From Eubacterium maltosivorans (GTDB taxonomy: Bacteria; Bacillota; Clostridia; Eubacteriales; Eubacteriaceae), in assembly GCF_002441855.2 (NCBI RefSeq), contig NZ_CP029487.1, positions 3,162,001-3,226,000 of the forward strand: a stretch of 64,000 bases of DNA, in the 5' to 3' direction. How positions within the stretch are numbered: the stretch's first letter is position 1; every line of letters starts with the position of its first letter. The translations under genes were made by a program, and so were the position numbers. Shown piece after piece: positions 14,501 to 21,930 of the stretch. The notes under the pieces are model-generated. The model made no database searches and was not told the DNA's origin. It was given only the letters and a program-made list of their open reading frames with translations.

Positions 14501-15316
14501 ATGAACACTTTAGATAAAGCGCTGGCCAAAAAGCTGGACAGCCTGAAGGATGTGATCCGGAGCTATGAAAAGCCGTGTATCGCTTTTTCCGGCGGCGTGG
14601 ACAGCACCCTGCTGCTCCGGGTGGCAGTGGAAACCCTGGGCGCGGCGGCGGTGCCGATGACGGTTAACGGCAGCATGATGCCGCGGTCTGAGTTCGGGGA
14701 CGCAAAAGCGCTGGCCCAGAGCATGGGCGCCGCGCTGTGTGTGCTGGACGTGGACGTGCTTTCAGTGCCCGAATTCGTGGAAAACGGGCCGAAGCGCTGC
14801 TACTTTTGTAAAAAGAATATCTTTACCCAGATCAAAGGCCATGCCCAGGAGCTGGGCTGCGACGTTATTTTTGACGGCTCTAATCTGGACGACCTGGACG
14901 ATTACCGCCCGGGCCTGCTGGCGCTGGAGGAAATGATGGTGGTAAGCCCCTTTATAAAAGCCGGCCTTACCAAGCAGGATATCCGCGACCTTTCCGCCTT
15001 TTACGGGCTGTCCACAGCCCAAAAGCCCGCCATGGCCTGCCTGGCAACCCGTATCCCGGGAGGCGAGCCGATCACGCGGAAAAAGCTGCTGATGGTGGAG
15101 CAGGGCGAGGAATGCCTGAAGGTGCTGGGCCTGCGCCAGTACCGGCTGCGCTATATCGGCAGCATGGCCAAGATCGAGTGCGCCGAGGAAGATTTTGAGC
15201 TGCTCATGGACAGGCGGCAGGAGCTGGTGAGCAACCTGAAAGCCATTGGCTTCAAAACCGTTACCCTTGACCTTTCGGGTTACCAGTGCGGCAGTATGAA
15301 TGAGGTGAAAAAATGA
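14501..15316 (+). CDS. larE: LarE, ATP-dependent sacrificial sulfur transferase for the nickel-pincer cofactor
   Basis: 271 residues, close to the 276 of Lactiplantibacillus LarE. The PP-loop FSGGVDST (29-36) adenylates the cofactor precursor. Cys180 in PAMACLATR sits where the sulfur-donating cysteine (Cys176 in the studied enzyme) is expected; Cys100 and Cys103 form a further CYFC pair. LarE converts pyridinium-3,5-biscarboxylate mononucleotide to the bisthiocarboxylate. An AGGAGAG ribosome site precedes the ATG. It overlaps larB by four bases, so the three lar genes form one operon. Confidence 0.93.
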   Translation: MNTLDKALAKKLDSLKDVIRSYEKPCIAFSGGVDSTLLLRVAVETLGAAAVPMTVNGSMMPRSEFGDAKALAQSMGAALCVLDVDVLSVPEFVENGPKRCYFCKKNIFTQIKGHAQELGCDVIFDGSNLDDLDDYRPGLLALEEMMVVSPFIKAGLTKQDIRDLSAFYGLSTAQKPAMACLATRIPGGEPITRKKLLMVEQGEECLKVLGLRQYRLRYIGSMAKIECAEEDFELLMDRRQELVSNLKAIGFKTVTLDLSGYQCGSMNEVKK

Positions 15317-16062
15317 ACGCAGAACAGCTGAAAGCCCTGCTGACGCAGGTTAAAAACGACGATACGAGCGTTGAGGACGCGCTGGAGCAGCTTAAGGAGC
15401 TGCCCTACCACGACCTTGAATACGCCAAGGTCGATTACCACAGGGAGCTGCGCAACGGCTTTCCCGAGGTGATCTACAGCCCGGGCAAAAGCCTCGGCCA
15501 GATCCGCGGCATTGTGCGGGATATGCTGGCCCGCACGACCGGCAATATTCTGGCCTCCCGCGCCAGTGAGGAGGTTTATGAGGCCATCCGCGAGCTGACG
15601 CCGGATGCGGTCTACTATAAGGAAGCCCGGTCTGTGGTGGTGAAGCGTGAGCCCTACCGCGTATCCGAGGGCACCATCGCAGTGGTGTCTGCCGGAACAT
15701 CGGATATTCCGGTGGCAGAGGAGGCCGCTGTGACGGCCGAGGTCATGGGAAACCGGGTAAACCGTCTGTACGACGTGGGCGTGGCCGGCATACACCGGCT
15801 CCTCGACAACGTGGACGTTATCAACCATGCCCGGGTCATCATCGTGGTGGCTGGTATGGAGGGCGCGCTGGCCAGCGTGGTGGGCGGCCTGACCGATAAA
15901 CCAGTGGTCGCGGTGCCCACCAGCATCGGATACGGCGCCAATTTCGGCGGCGTCTCGGCCCTTCTGGGCATGCTGACCTCCTGTGCAGGAGGCATCGGGG
16001 TGGTCAATATCGACAATGGCTTTGGGGCGGCCTGTCTGGCCTCAAAAATCAATCAACTTTAG
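15313..16062 (+). CDS. larB: LarB, nickel-pincer cofactor biosynthesis carboxylase/hydrolase
   Basis: 249 residues. The C-terminal half is PurE-like, with VVSAGTSDIPVAEEA, GVAGIHRLL and VAVPTSIGYGANFGG, as in LarB. The enzyme carboxylates the pyridinium ring of nicotinic acid adenine dinucleotide and cleaves it to the biscarboxylate mononucleotide that LarE then uses. Its ATG overlaps the larE stop. No larA racemase gene is in the window. Confidence 0.93.
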   Translation: MNAEQLKALLTQVKNDDTSVEDALEQLKELPYHDLEYAKVDYHRELRNGFPEVIYSPGKSLGQIRGIVRDMLARTTGNILASRASEEVYEAIRELTPDAVYYKEARSVVVKREPYRVSEGTIAVVSAGTSDIPVAEEAAVTAEVMGNRVNRLYDVGVAGIHRLLDNVDVINHARVIIVVAGMEGALASVVGGLTDKPVVAVPTSIGYGANFGGVSALLGMLTSCAGGIGVVNIDNGFGAACLASKINQL

Positions 16063-16073
16063 CAGGAGGGACC

Positions 16074-17228
16074 ATGAAAGTATTATATTTTGACTGTTTT
16101 GCAGGCATCAGCGGCGACATGACGCTGGGCGCCTTTCTGGACATTGGCGCAGACCCCGCGCACCTGGAGCGCGAGCTGGCCAGGCTGGGCGTGCCGGGCT
16201 TTCATCTGGAGATCGAGAAAACCCAGAAGCGGGGCATCACCGGGACCAAGTGCCACGTGGTCATGGACCGTCACGAGCATGCCCACCGCCATTTCGGTGA
16301 CATTGTGAAGATCATTGAGAGCAGCGGCCTGGACGAGGCGGTCAAGAAAACGGCCATCGCCATTTTCAGGCGTGTGGCCGAGGCCGAGGGCAAGGTTCAC
16401 GGCGTGCCCATGGAGCAGGTGCACTTCCATGAGGTGGGCGCAGTGGATTCCATTGTGGATATTGTGGGCGCGGCCATCTGCTTTCACGATATTGCGCCCG
16501 ACGTGGTGTATGGCTCCGCGGTGAACGCGGGCCAGGGCTTTGTGAAATGCGCCCACGGCCTGCTGCCAGTGCCGGCGCCCGCCACAGCGGAGATCATCGG
16601 AAAAACCGATTTTCCCATTTACGCGAAGGGCGTGGACGGTGAGTCCGCAACCCCGACGGGCATGGCCATCCTCGCCGAGCTGGCCAGCTATTCGGCCGGC
16701 TTTCCGCAGATGGCGGTGGACACCGTCGGCTATGGCTTTGGCGACCGCGAGTTTGAGATCCTGAACGGCCTGCGCCTTTTTGTGGGACACACCCACGAGG
16801 CGGACAGTGGTATCCTGGTCATGGAGACCAACATTGACGACATGACCGGCGAGACGGCCGGCTACGTGCTGGAGGGCCTCTTTGAGCAGGGTGTGCGCGA
16901 CGCCTTTTACACGCCCATCTATATGAAGAAAAACCGGCCGGCCATCAAGCTGACCGTGATCTGTGACGCTGAGAGGGCAGAGGCGCTCACCCGCTATATC
17001 TTCGCGCAGACCAGCAGCATCGGCCTGCGCAAATATCAGGTTGACCGCGCGGTCATGAACCGGGCGATCGAGACGGTGGACACGCCCTTTGGCCCGGTCC
17101 GCGTCAAGTCCTGCACCTATGACGGCATTGCCAAGCGCAGCCCGGAATACGAGGATCTGAAGCGGATTGCCGGAGAAACGGGAAAATCCTTTATGGAAAT
17201 TGAGGCCGCTGTTTATAAATATCTCTAG
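16074..17228 (+). CDS. larC: LarC, nickel-inserting cyclometallase
   Basis: 384 residues. The N-terminal signature FDCFAGISGDM is at residues 5-15, a His-rich stretch (HEHAHRH) lies near 65, and VHFHEVGAVDSIVDI follows. The C-terminal half has METNIDDMTGE and KRSPEYEDLK, as in LarC2. LarC inserts nickel with CTP to finish the cofactor. In Lactiplantibacillus the two halves are joined by programmed frameshifting; here they are one continuous frame. Eleven bases follow larB, with an AGGAGGG ribosome site. Confidence 0.93.
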   Translation: MKVLYFDCFAGISGDMTLGAFLDIGADPAHLERELARLGVPGFHLEIEKTQKRGITGTKCHVVMDRHEHAHRHFGDIVKIIESSGLDEAVKKTAIAIFRRVAEAEGKVHGVPMEQVHFHEVGAVDSIVDIVGAAICFHDIAPDVVYGSAVNAGQGFVKCAHGLLPVPAPATAEIIGKTDFPIYAKGVDGESATPTGMAILAELASYSAGFPQMAVDTVGYGFGDREFEILNGLRLFVGHTHEADSGILVMETNIDDMTGETAGYVLEGLFEQGVRDAFYTPIYMKKNRPAIKLTVICDAERAEALTRYIFAQTSSIGLRKYQVDRAVMNRAIETVDTPFGPVRVKSCTYDGIAKRSPEYEDLKRIAGETGKSFMEIEAAVYKYL

Positions 17229-17350
17229 AGGGGTAAAATTAAACTGAATTTAAAGAACGCTGTGTTATAATGAAATAACAGCAAACGGCAGAAAAAGGCA
17301 GTGATGAAAAAGATCGTGAAGCGGTAAATTGCAATAAAGAGGCTTTTGCA
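17229..17350 (+). promoter_or_regulatory. Promoter region of the phasin/ubiB unit
   Basis: TATAAT at 17266-17271 with an upstream TGTG suggests an extended -10 promoter. It would give a leader of nearly 290 nt that carries the palindromic repeat element at 17351-17460. Confidence 0.5.
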
Positions 17351-17460
17351 GTTGAAAGTTGAAAATGGAAAGTGGAAAGTTCAGGAACAAATGTGCGCTG
17401 CACATTTGATTGGAAGCGGCCTGCGGCCGCTGCCTGAATCAAAAACCTTCCACTTTCAAC
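17351..17460. repeat. MITE-like palindromic element
   Basis: A 110-bp element with long imperfect inverted ends: GTTGAAAGTTGAAAATGG at the left and CTTCCACTTTCAAC at the right. Inside are hairpins AAATGTGC/GCACATTT (17389-17407) and a GCGGCCTGCGGCCGC palindrome. It has no reading frame. The design is that of small non-autonomous palindromic repeats found in many copies in clostridial genomes, here inside a 5' leader. Confidence 0.65.
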
Positions 17461-17561
17461 CTTCCTGCTTCCACTTGTAAAGTATTTTGCGGCTTTGCAG
17501 CGCATGACCATTTTATCAATGTTTTATGATTCAAGATTTCCAAAAGCAAAGGAGAATTAAA

Positions 17562-17909
17562 ATGGCAAGTTTTAACTTAGGCGAAGAGCTGAGAAAAGTA
17601 CTGTTGGCAGGCGTGGGTGCAGTGGCGACCACTGCTGAGAAATCTCAGGAGCTCATCAACCAGCTGGTTGAAAAGGGCGAGCTGACTGTGGAGCAGGGCA
17701 AGGTGATGAACGAAGAGCTGAAGCGCAACATCCGGGACAAGGTCAAGGAAAACGTGACCGTTGTCGTCAAGGACGATGAGCCATCTGTGGATAAGGTGGT
17801 TGAGACCATGGACAAAATGAGTCCGGAAGAATTACAGGCCATCAAGGACAAGCTGGCCCGAATGGAGCGTGAAAATGCAGAAGACGCAGAGGTCAAAGAC
17901 GCAGAATAA
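17562..17909 (+). CDS. Phasin-like coiled-coil protein
   Basis: 115 residues from the ATG at 17562, which has an AAAGGAG ribosome site; an earlier in-frame ATG at 17526 has none. It is mostly helical and charged, with a short hydrophobic Leu/Ala/Gly-rich stretch near the N-terminus (VLLAGVGAVATTA) and a long Lys/Glu-rich coil. Proteins of this type are annotated as phasin-family and in Clostridia commonly precede a UbiB-like kinase gene. The frame overlaps the kinase gene by about 35 bases. No polyester granule role is implied. Confidence 0.75.
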   Translation: MASFNLGEELRKVLLAGVGAVATTAEKSQELINQLVEKGELTVEQGKVMNEELKRNIRDKVKENVTVVVKDDEPSVDKVVETMDKMSPEELQAIKDKLARMERENAEDAEVKDAE

Positions 17910-19536
17910 CCCATTAAACCATGAAAAAGAGCCCTCAGGCGCTGGAAAAGCAAAAGAATACAACAGACAGCGCCTGAGGGAAATCATGGCGATACTGGCT
18001 AAATACGATATTGTCAAAGGCATCACACCGGTCAAGCTGCGGCTCATCATCGAGGATCTGGGCCCGACCTTTGTCAAGCTTGGACAGGTGCTTTCCATGC
18101 GCCAGGACATCCTTCCGGCTGAGTACTGTCGTGAGCTTACAAAGCTCAGAACCGAGGTGCGTCCCATGGACTTCGAGGACGTGGTGGCGGTCATCGAGGA
18201 GGAGTATGGAAAACCCCTGAACGAGATCTTTACTTTTCTGGACCGGAAACCTCTGGGTTCGGCCTCCATCGCCCAGGTGCACCAGGCAGAGCTGAAGGAC
18301 GGCAGCTCTGTGGTGGTCAAGGTGCAGCGCCCCGGTATCAAGGACACCATGGCCCGCGACATCGGGCTGCTGGACAGGGCCGCCACGCTGCTCAAAATCG
18401 CCGGCGGCACCGGAAACGCCATCGATTTTAAGATGGTACTGGACGAAATGTGGTTTACAGCCCAGCAGGAAATGGACTTTTTGATCGAGGCCCACAACGC
18501 CGACGAATTTTACGAGCTCAACCGGGACATCGCCTATGTGACCAGCCCTGTCATTTACCATAAGCACACCACCTCCAGGGTGCTGGTGATGGAATACATC
18601 GCCGGCGAGGAGATCGACCAGACTGGCCGGCTCACGGAGCTGGGCTACGATCTGGACGAGATCGCCCTCAAGCTTTCGGAGAACTATGTCAAGCAGGTCA
18701 TCGACGACGGCTTTTTCCACGCCGACCCGCACCCGGGCAATATCCGCGTCCGCGACGGCCAGATTGTCTTTATCGACCTGGGCATGATGGGCACCCTCTC
18801 CTCAAAGGACAAGGACCTGTTCAAGCAGGCCGTGGAGGCCATGGCGACAGGCGACGTGGACGCCATGAAGAACGTGGTGCTGTCCCTTGGCGTGCACACC
18901 GGCCGGATCAACCACGCCAGGCTGTATTCCGATATTGACAATATGATGGACGAGTACGGCAGCATGGAGCTGGGCAGCATAAACATCGGCACCATGATGG
19001 AGGACCTGCTTCAGCTGGCCAACGACCATCATATCGCCATGCCAAAGGGCGTGACCATGCTGGCCCGCGGTTCGCTGACCATTGAGGGCGTGCTGAGCAT
19101 GCTGGCCCCAGAGACCAACGTGGTGCAGATCATGATCAACCATATGTCCGCCGAGCGCCTTGAGAACCTGGACCCCAAACGGGAAGCCCTTGAGCTGGGG
19201 CGTGAGCTGTACGGCGCGGCCAAAAGCACCCTGAGCCTGCCCGGCCAGGCGCTGGATCTGCTGCGCATGACAGTCAAGGGGCAGACAAAGATCAATCTGG
19301 AGATTACCGGCTCCGAGGAGCCGCTGAACACCATTGACCAGATGGTCAACAAAATTGTGAAGTGTATCATCGCCGCCGCGCTGCTCATCGGCTCCAGCTT
19401 TATCAGTACCACGAATATGGAGCCAAAGCTGCTGGGCATCCCCGCCCTGGGCACCATCGGCTACATTGTGGCCCTGATTCTGGGCGCGAATTTGATTTAC
19501 AGCATTCATAAAAAGAAAAAAGAGATCAATAAATGA
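17875..19536 (+). CDS. AarF/UbiB-family atypical protein kinase
   Basis: 553 residues from the ATG at 17875 (GGAG 7 bases upstream); a GTG six bases earlier is possible. Family signatures are present: FVKLGQ (the KxGQ motif), the Ala-rich loop PLGSASIAQVH, the invariant Lys in VVVKVQRP, FFHADPHPGN and FIDLGMMG (the metal-binding Asp). Two transmembrane helices close the C-terminus. UbiB/ADCK proteins act as ATPases in lipid or quinone metabolism; in anaerobes without ubiquinone the role is unclear. Confidence 0.9.
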   Translation: MQKTQRSKTQNNPLNHEKEPSGAGKAKEYNRQRLREIMAILAKYDIVKGITPVKLRLIIEDLGPTFVKLGQVLSMRQDILPAEYCRELTKLRTEVRPMDFEDVVAVIEEEYGKPLNEIFTFLDRKPLGSASIAQVHQAELKDGSSVVVKVQRPGIKDTMARDIGLLDRAATLLKIAGGTGNAIDFKMVLDEMWFTAQQEMDFLIEAHNADEFYELNRDIAYVTSPVIYHKHTTSRVLVMEYIAGEEIDQTGRLTELGYDLDEIALKLSENYVKQVIDDGFFHADPHPGNIRVRDGQIVFIDLGMMGTLSSKDKDLFKQAVEAMATGDVDAMKNVVLSLGVHTGRINHARLYSDIDNMMDEYGSMELGSINIGTMMEDLLQLANDHHIAMPKGVTMLARGSLTIEGVLSMLAPETNVVQIMINHMSAERLENLDPKREALELGRELYGAAKSTLSLPGQALDLLRMTVKGQTKINLEITGSEEPLNTIDQMVNKIVKCIIAAALLIGSSFISTTNMEPKLLGIPALGTIGYIVALILGANLIYSIHKKKKEINK

Positions 19537-19568
19537 GGTAGGGTCTGTTTCAGACCCTACCTCATTTT
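19532..19568 (+). terminator. Terminator of the ubiB-like gene (25-nt hairpin family)
   Basis: GGTAGGGTCTG/CAGACCCTACC stem at 19537-19561, extended outward by TGAG/CTCA and followed by TTTT. The stop codon lies inside the stem. Confidence 0.9.
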
Positions 19569-19692
19569 GGTTCTATGGGCTGCGGACAGCGGCTTTCAGT
19601 AGAGATGAAAATTTATTTTAAGATTAACAGCGTGTGATAAGGAAAGAAAACAAAGCGGCAGCAGGGTGAAAAATGATCCCTTTTTTACCGCG

Positions 19693-20175
19693 CTAATTGA
19701 GAATGGCGAACGCGATGTTCAGATAGGTGGCGAACAGAATCCAGAGGAGGTAGGGCACCATGAGGCCCGCTGCCAGGGTGGAGATTTTTTTAAACCAGAC
19801 AATGCAGGCGATGACGGCCGCGTCCAGAAGCAGGATGATAACAGCCGCCAGCCAGAAGGAGCTGCCGCCGAAAAAGAGGATACTCCACAAAAAGTTGAGG
19901 AGCAGCTGAATGACAAACAGCCCGATAGCGGAACGCTTGAGCCGGTCGTCCGTATTGGTCCGTAAAACCAGAAAAATGGCGACGCCCATGAGCAGGTAGA
20001 GCACAATCCAGACCGGCCCGAATACTGAGCCGGGCGGGGACAGGGGCGCCTTGTTGAGCATGGCGTATTTGCCGGCGATGTCTCCGGCCAGAAGTGAGGA
20101 GCAAAAGCCCACCAGCTCGACAACGACAATGGCGAGAATCAGCTGAAGAACCGGGATCAATTTATTTTTAGTCAT
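19693..20175 (-). CDS. TspO/MBR family membrane protein
   Basis: 160 residues with five hydrophobic helices, the normal TspO fold. The helix-2 signature PPGSVFGPVW followed by LYLLMG is clear, as is NFLWSILFFG. TspO proteins bind porphyrins and related tetrapyrroles and are linked to stress signalling; the bacterial role varies. A GGAGGT ribosome site precedes the ATG on the minus strand. It is a single gene convergent with the ubiB-like gene. Confidence 0.9.
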   Translation of the reverse strand: MTKNKLIPVLQLILAIVVVELVGFCSSLLAGDIAGKYAMLNKAPLSPPGSVFGPVWIVLYLLMGVAIFLVLRTNTDDRLKRSAIGLFVIQLLLNFLWSILFFGGSSFWLAAVIILLLDAAVIACIVWFKKISTLAAGLMVPYLLWILFATYLNIAFAILN

Positions 20176-20332
20176 GATAGTACCTCCTATAAGGCTTTAG
20201 TTTTAATTATATTTATCCATAATCCCGCCTGCGAAACAAAAAACAGCCGCGGCTCTGTGTATCCATTGGCGTTCAGATGTGCTAAGATAGGGATATCTGC
20301 TGTAGAAGATAGAATGAAATGAGGTGAGCAAA

Positions 20333-20917
20333 ATGACCGAAAGAGAAAAAATGCTGGCGGGTGAGCTGTACGACTGCAACGATCCGGAGCTGCTGGCGCA
20401 GTGGCACAAAGCCAAGGACCTGGTGCGGGCCTACAACCAGACCGCCTCAGAGGCGCTGGAGGAGAAGGACCAGATTCTGACAGCGCTGCTGGGAAAGCGT
20501 GGTGCAAACCTGTGGATAACACCGCCGTTTTATGTGGATTATGGCGTCAACATCTGCTTTGGTGAGAACTGCGAGGTCAATATGAACTGCACATTTTTGG
20601 ACGATAATAAAATCGTCATCGGGGACAATGCCCTCATCGCGCCCAATGTTCAGATATACACCGCCTTTCATCCGACCAGGGCGGCGGACCGGTTTGGGGA
20701 AGCCAGGCAGGACGGGAGCTTTGCCTTCTGCAAGACCCAGACCGCGCCGGTTGTCATCGGCGACAATGTCTGGATCGGCGGCGGGGCCATAATCCTGCCC
20801 GGTGTCACCATTGGCGATAATGTGGTCATCGGCGCGGGCAGTGTGGTGACAAAGGATATCCCATCAGATAAGGTTGCGATCGGAAGCCCCTGCCGGCCCG
20901 TCCGGGAGAATACTTAA
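20333..20917 (+). CDS. Sugar O-acetyltransferase (LacA/NodL/maltose acetyltransferase family)
   Basis: 194 residues from the ATG at 20333, with GAGGTGAG as ribosome site. An N-terminal helical Mac domain (MLAGELYD, about 8-15) is followed by left-handed beta-helix hexapeptide repeats (IGDNALIAPNV, VIGDNVWIGGG, VIGAGSVV). The catalytic His of FHPTRAADR is present. It transfers acetyl from acetyl-CoA to a sugar hydroxyl. A single gene with a long terminator stem at 20925-20970. Confidence 0.92.
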   Translation: MTEREKMLAGELYDCNDPELLAQWHKAKDLVRAYNQTASEALEEKDQILTALLGKRGANLWITPPFYVDYGVNICFGENCEVNMNCTFLDDNKIVIGDNALIAPNVQIYTAFHPTRAADRFGEARQDGSFAFCKTQTAPVVIGDNVWIGGGAIILPGVTIGDNVVIGAGSVVTKDIPSDKVAIGSPCRPVRENT

Positions 20918-20924
20918 AATGGTC

Positions 20925-20970
20925 AAACAGCCTGCTGAAATCCCTCAGGGTTTCGGCAGGCTGTTTTGTT
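20925..20970 (+). terminator. Terminator of the acetyltransferase gene
   Basis: A long stem (AACAGCCTGC and the inner GAAATCCC/GGGTTTC) closed by a TCA loop, followed by TTTTGTTTT. Confidence 0.85.
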
Positions 20971-21062
20971 TTCTGCCTTACGGGCTGTTTTGGCATTGAT
21001 TTAAGGTATCATTAACAGGGAAATTTAATTTTAAATGGAATATATTGAGAAAGAGGTTTGTT

Positions 21063-21092
21063 ATGGAAAAGGTAAAAAATAAAGGCGATTAA
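21063..21092 (+). CDS. Possible 9-codon leader peptide
   Basis: ATG at 21063 runs nine codons (MEKVKNKGD) to a TAA at 21090-21092, 19 bp before the recombinase start. An AAAGAGG ribosome site is placed suitably. It may be a translated leader, or chance. Confidence 0.25.
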   Translation: MEKVKNKGD

Positions 21093-21111
21093 AACTGAAA
21101 GGAAACAACGC

Positions 21112-21735
21112 ATGTATCGGTTAAAAAAGAAAGACAACACTCATAAAAAACAGGTATATGGCTATGCGCGCGTCTCTACCGTAGGGCAGAATTTAGACCG
21201 TCAGATAGATGAACTAAAGGAGAAAGAAATATCAACTAAAAATATATTCTGCGACAAACAAAGTGGAAAAGATTTTGAGCGAAACGCCTATAAGCGGCTG
21301 GTGAGAAAATTAAAAAAAGGCGATCTTCTCATTATTAAAAGTCTGGACCGTCTGGGACGCAATTATGAGGAGATCATCGTGGAATGGCGGCGCATTACCA
21401 AGGAAATTGGCGCAGATATAAGGGTAATGGATATGCCGCTGCTGGACACCAGCCAGTACAAGGGACTTATTGGCACCTTTATCAGCGATCTCGTATTACA
21501 GATATTATCCTTTGTGGCGCAGCAGAATCTGGATTATATTCATCAAACACAACAGGAGGGCATTGCCAAAGCGCGGGAAAAGGGTGTGAAATTTGGACGT
21601 CCTAAAATAAGGACCGAGCATAACTTTAAAGCAGTTTACAGCCGCTATTGCGAAAAGGAAGTATCGGCACGCCAGGCAGCTGAGCTGCTGGGGGTCAGTG
21701 TGCGGACCTTTTACCGGCGTATTCATGAAATGTGA
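21112..21735 (+). CDS. Small serine recombinase, Hin/resolvase type (candidate DNA invertase)
   Basis: 207 residues. The catalytic serine lies in GYARVSTVGQN (near 22), the arginine motif in SLDRLGRNY, and a long E helix region follows. The C-terminal end is a helix-turn-helix (ARQAAELLGVSVRTFYRRI, about 187-205), as in Hin, Gin and Tn3 resolvases. The length and single HTH fit an invertase or resolvase, not a large integrase. Inverted 28-bp repeats start 9 bp after the stop codon and bound a 95-bp promoter segment, so this enzyme is the natural candidate to flip it. Confidence 0.92.
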   Translation: MYRLKKKDNTHKKQVYGYARVSTVGQNLDRQIDELKEKEISTKNIFCDKQSGKDFERNAYKRLVRKLKKGDLLIIKSLDRLGRNYEEIIVEWRRITKEIGADIRVMDMPLLDTSQYKGLIGTFISDLVLQILSFVAQQNLDYIHQTQQEGIAKAREKGVKFGRPKIRTEHNFKAVYSRYCEKEVSARQAAELLGVSVRTFYRRIHEM

Positions 21736-21744
21736 GACTCAAAA

Positions 21745-21772
21745 TGTGCCAAAAAGTATACTTTTTGACACA
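21745..21772 (+). repeat. Left inverted repeat of the invertible segment
   Basis: 28 bp, itself nearly palindromic. Its inner 26 bp are two 12-bp half-sites (left half GTGCCAAAAAGT) around a central AT. The reverse complement matches the right repeat at 27 of 28 positions. The 12-2-12 layout is that of Hin/Gin crossover sites. Confidence 0.85.
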
Positions 21773-21867
21773 GAGAAATTTTAATAAAAAAATGGAATAT
21801 AAAGAATATCGGTATGATTATAACATGCTTATATAAGTTTTTCAAATATTGTTTTAACGCTTTTTAA
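21773..21867. mobile_element. Candidate 95-bp invertible promoter segment
   Basis: An A/T-rich, non-coding segment between the two inverted repeats. On the minus strand it contains TTGAAA (21845-21840), 17 bp and TATAAT (21822-21817), a strong sigma-A promoter. No comparable promoter is seen on the plus strand. As sequenced it fires toward the recombinase; after inversion it would fire toward the MalT-like regulator, with a start about 100 bp before its ATG. Confidence 0.8.
21817..21845 (-). promoter_or_regulatory. Sigma-A promoter inside the invertible segment
   Basis: TTGAAA and TATAAT separated by exactly 17 bp on the minus strand. In this orientation transcription would run antisense into the 3' end of the recombinase gene. 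Confidence 0.8.
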
Positions 21868-21895
21868 TGTGTCAAAAAGTATGCTTTTTGGCACA
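21868..21895 (+). repeat. Right inverted repeat of the invertible segment
   Basis: 28 bp, inverted relative to the left repeat with one mismatch beside the centre. Left half-site GTGTCAAAAAGT, central AT. It ends 35 bp before the regulator's ATG at 21931. Confidence 0.85.
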
Positions 21896-21930
21896 ACGTT
21901 TAAACCATCGTATAAGAGAGGATAATGGTT

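Noticed and set aside
18802-19509. Minus-strand frame opposite the ubiB-like gene
   Set aside because: Antisense shadow with His/Gln-rich composition; the kinase motifs on the plus strand are decisive.
21745-21895. The two repeats as simple terminators of the recombinase
   Set aside because: The stems are mainly A-T and no T run follows on the plus strand; the exact inverted relationship and the promoter between them fit recombination sites better.
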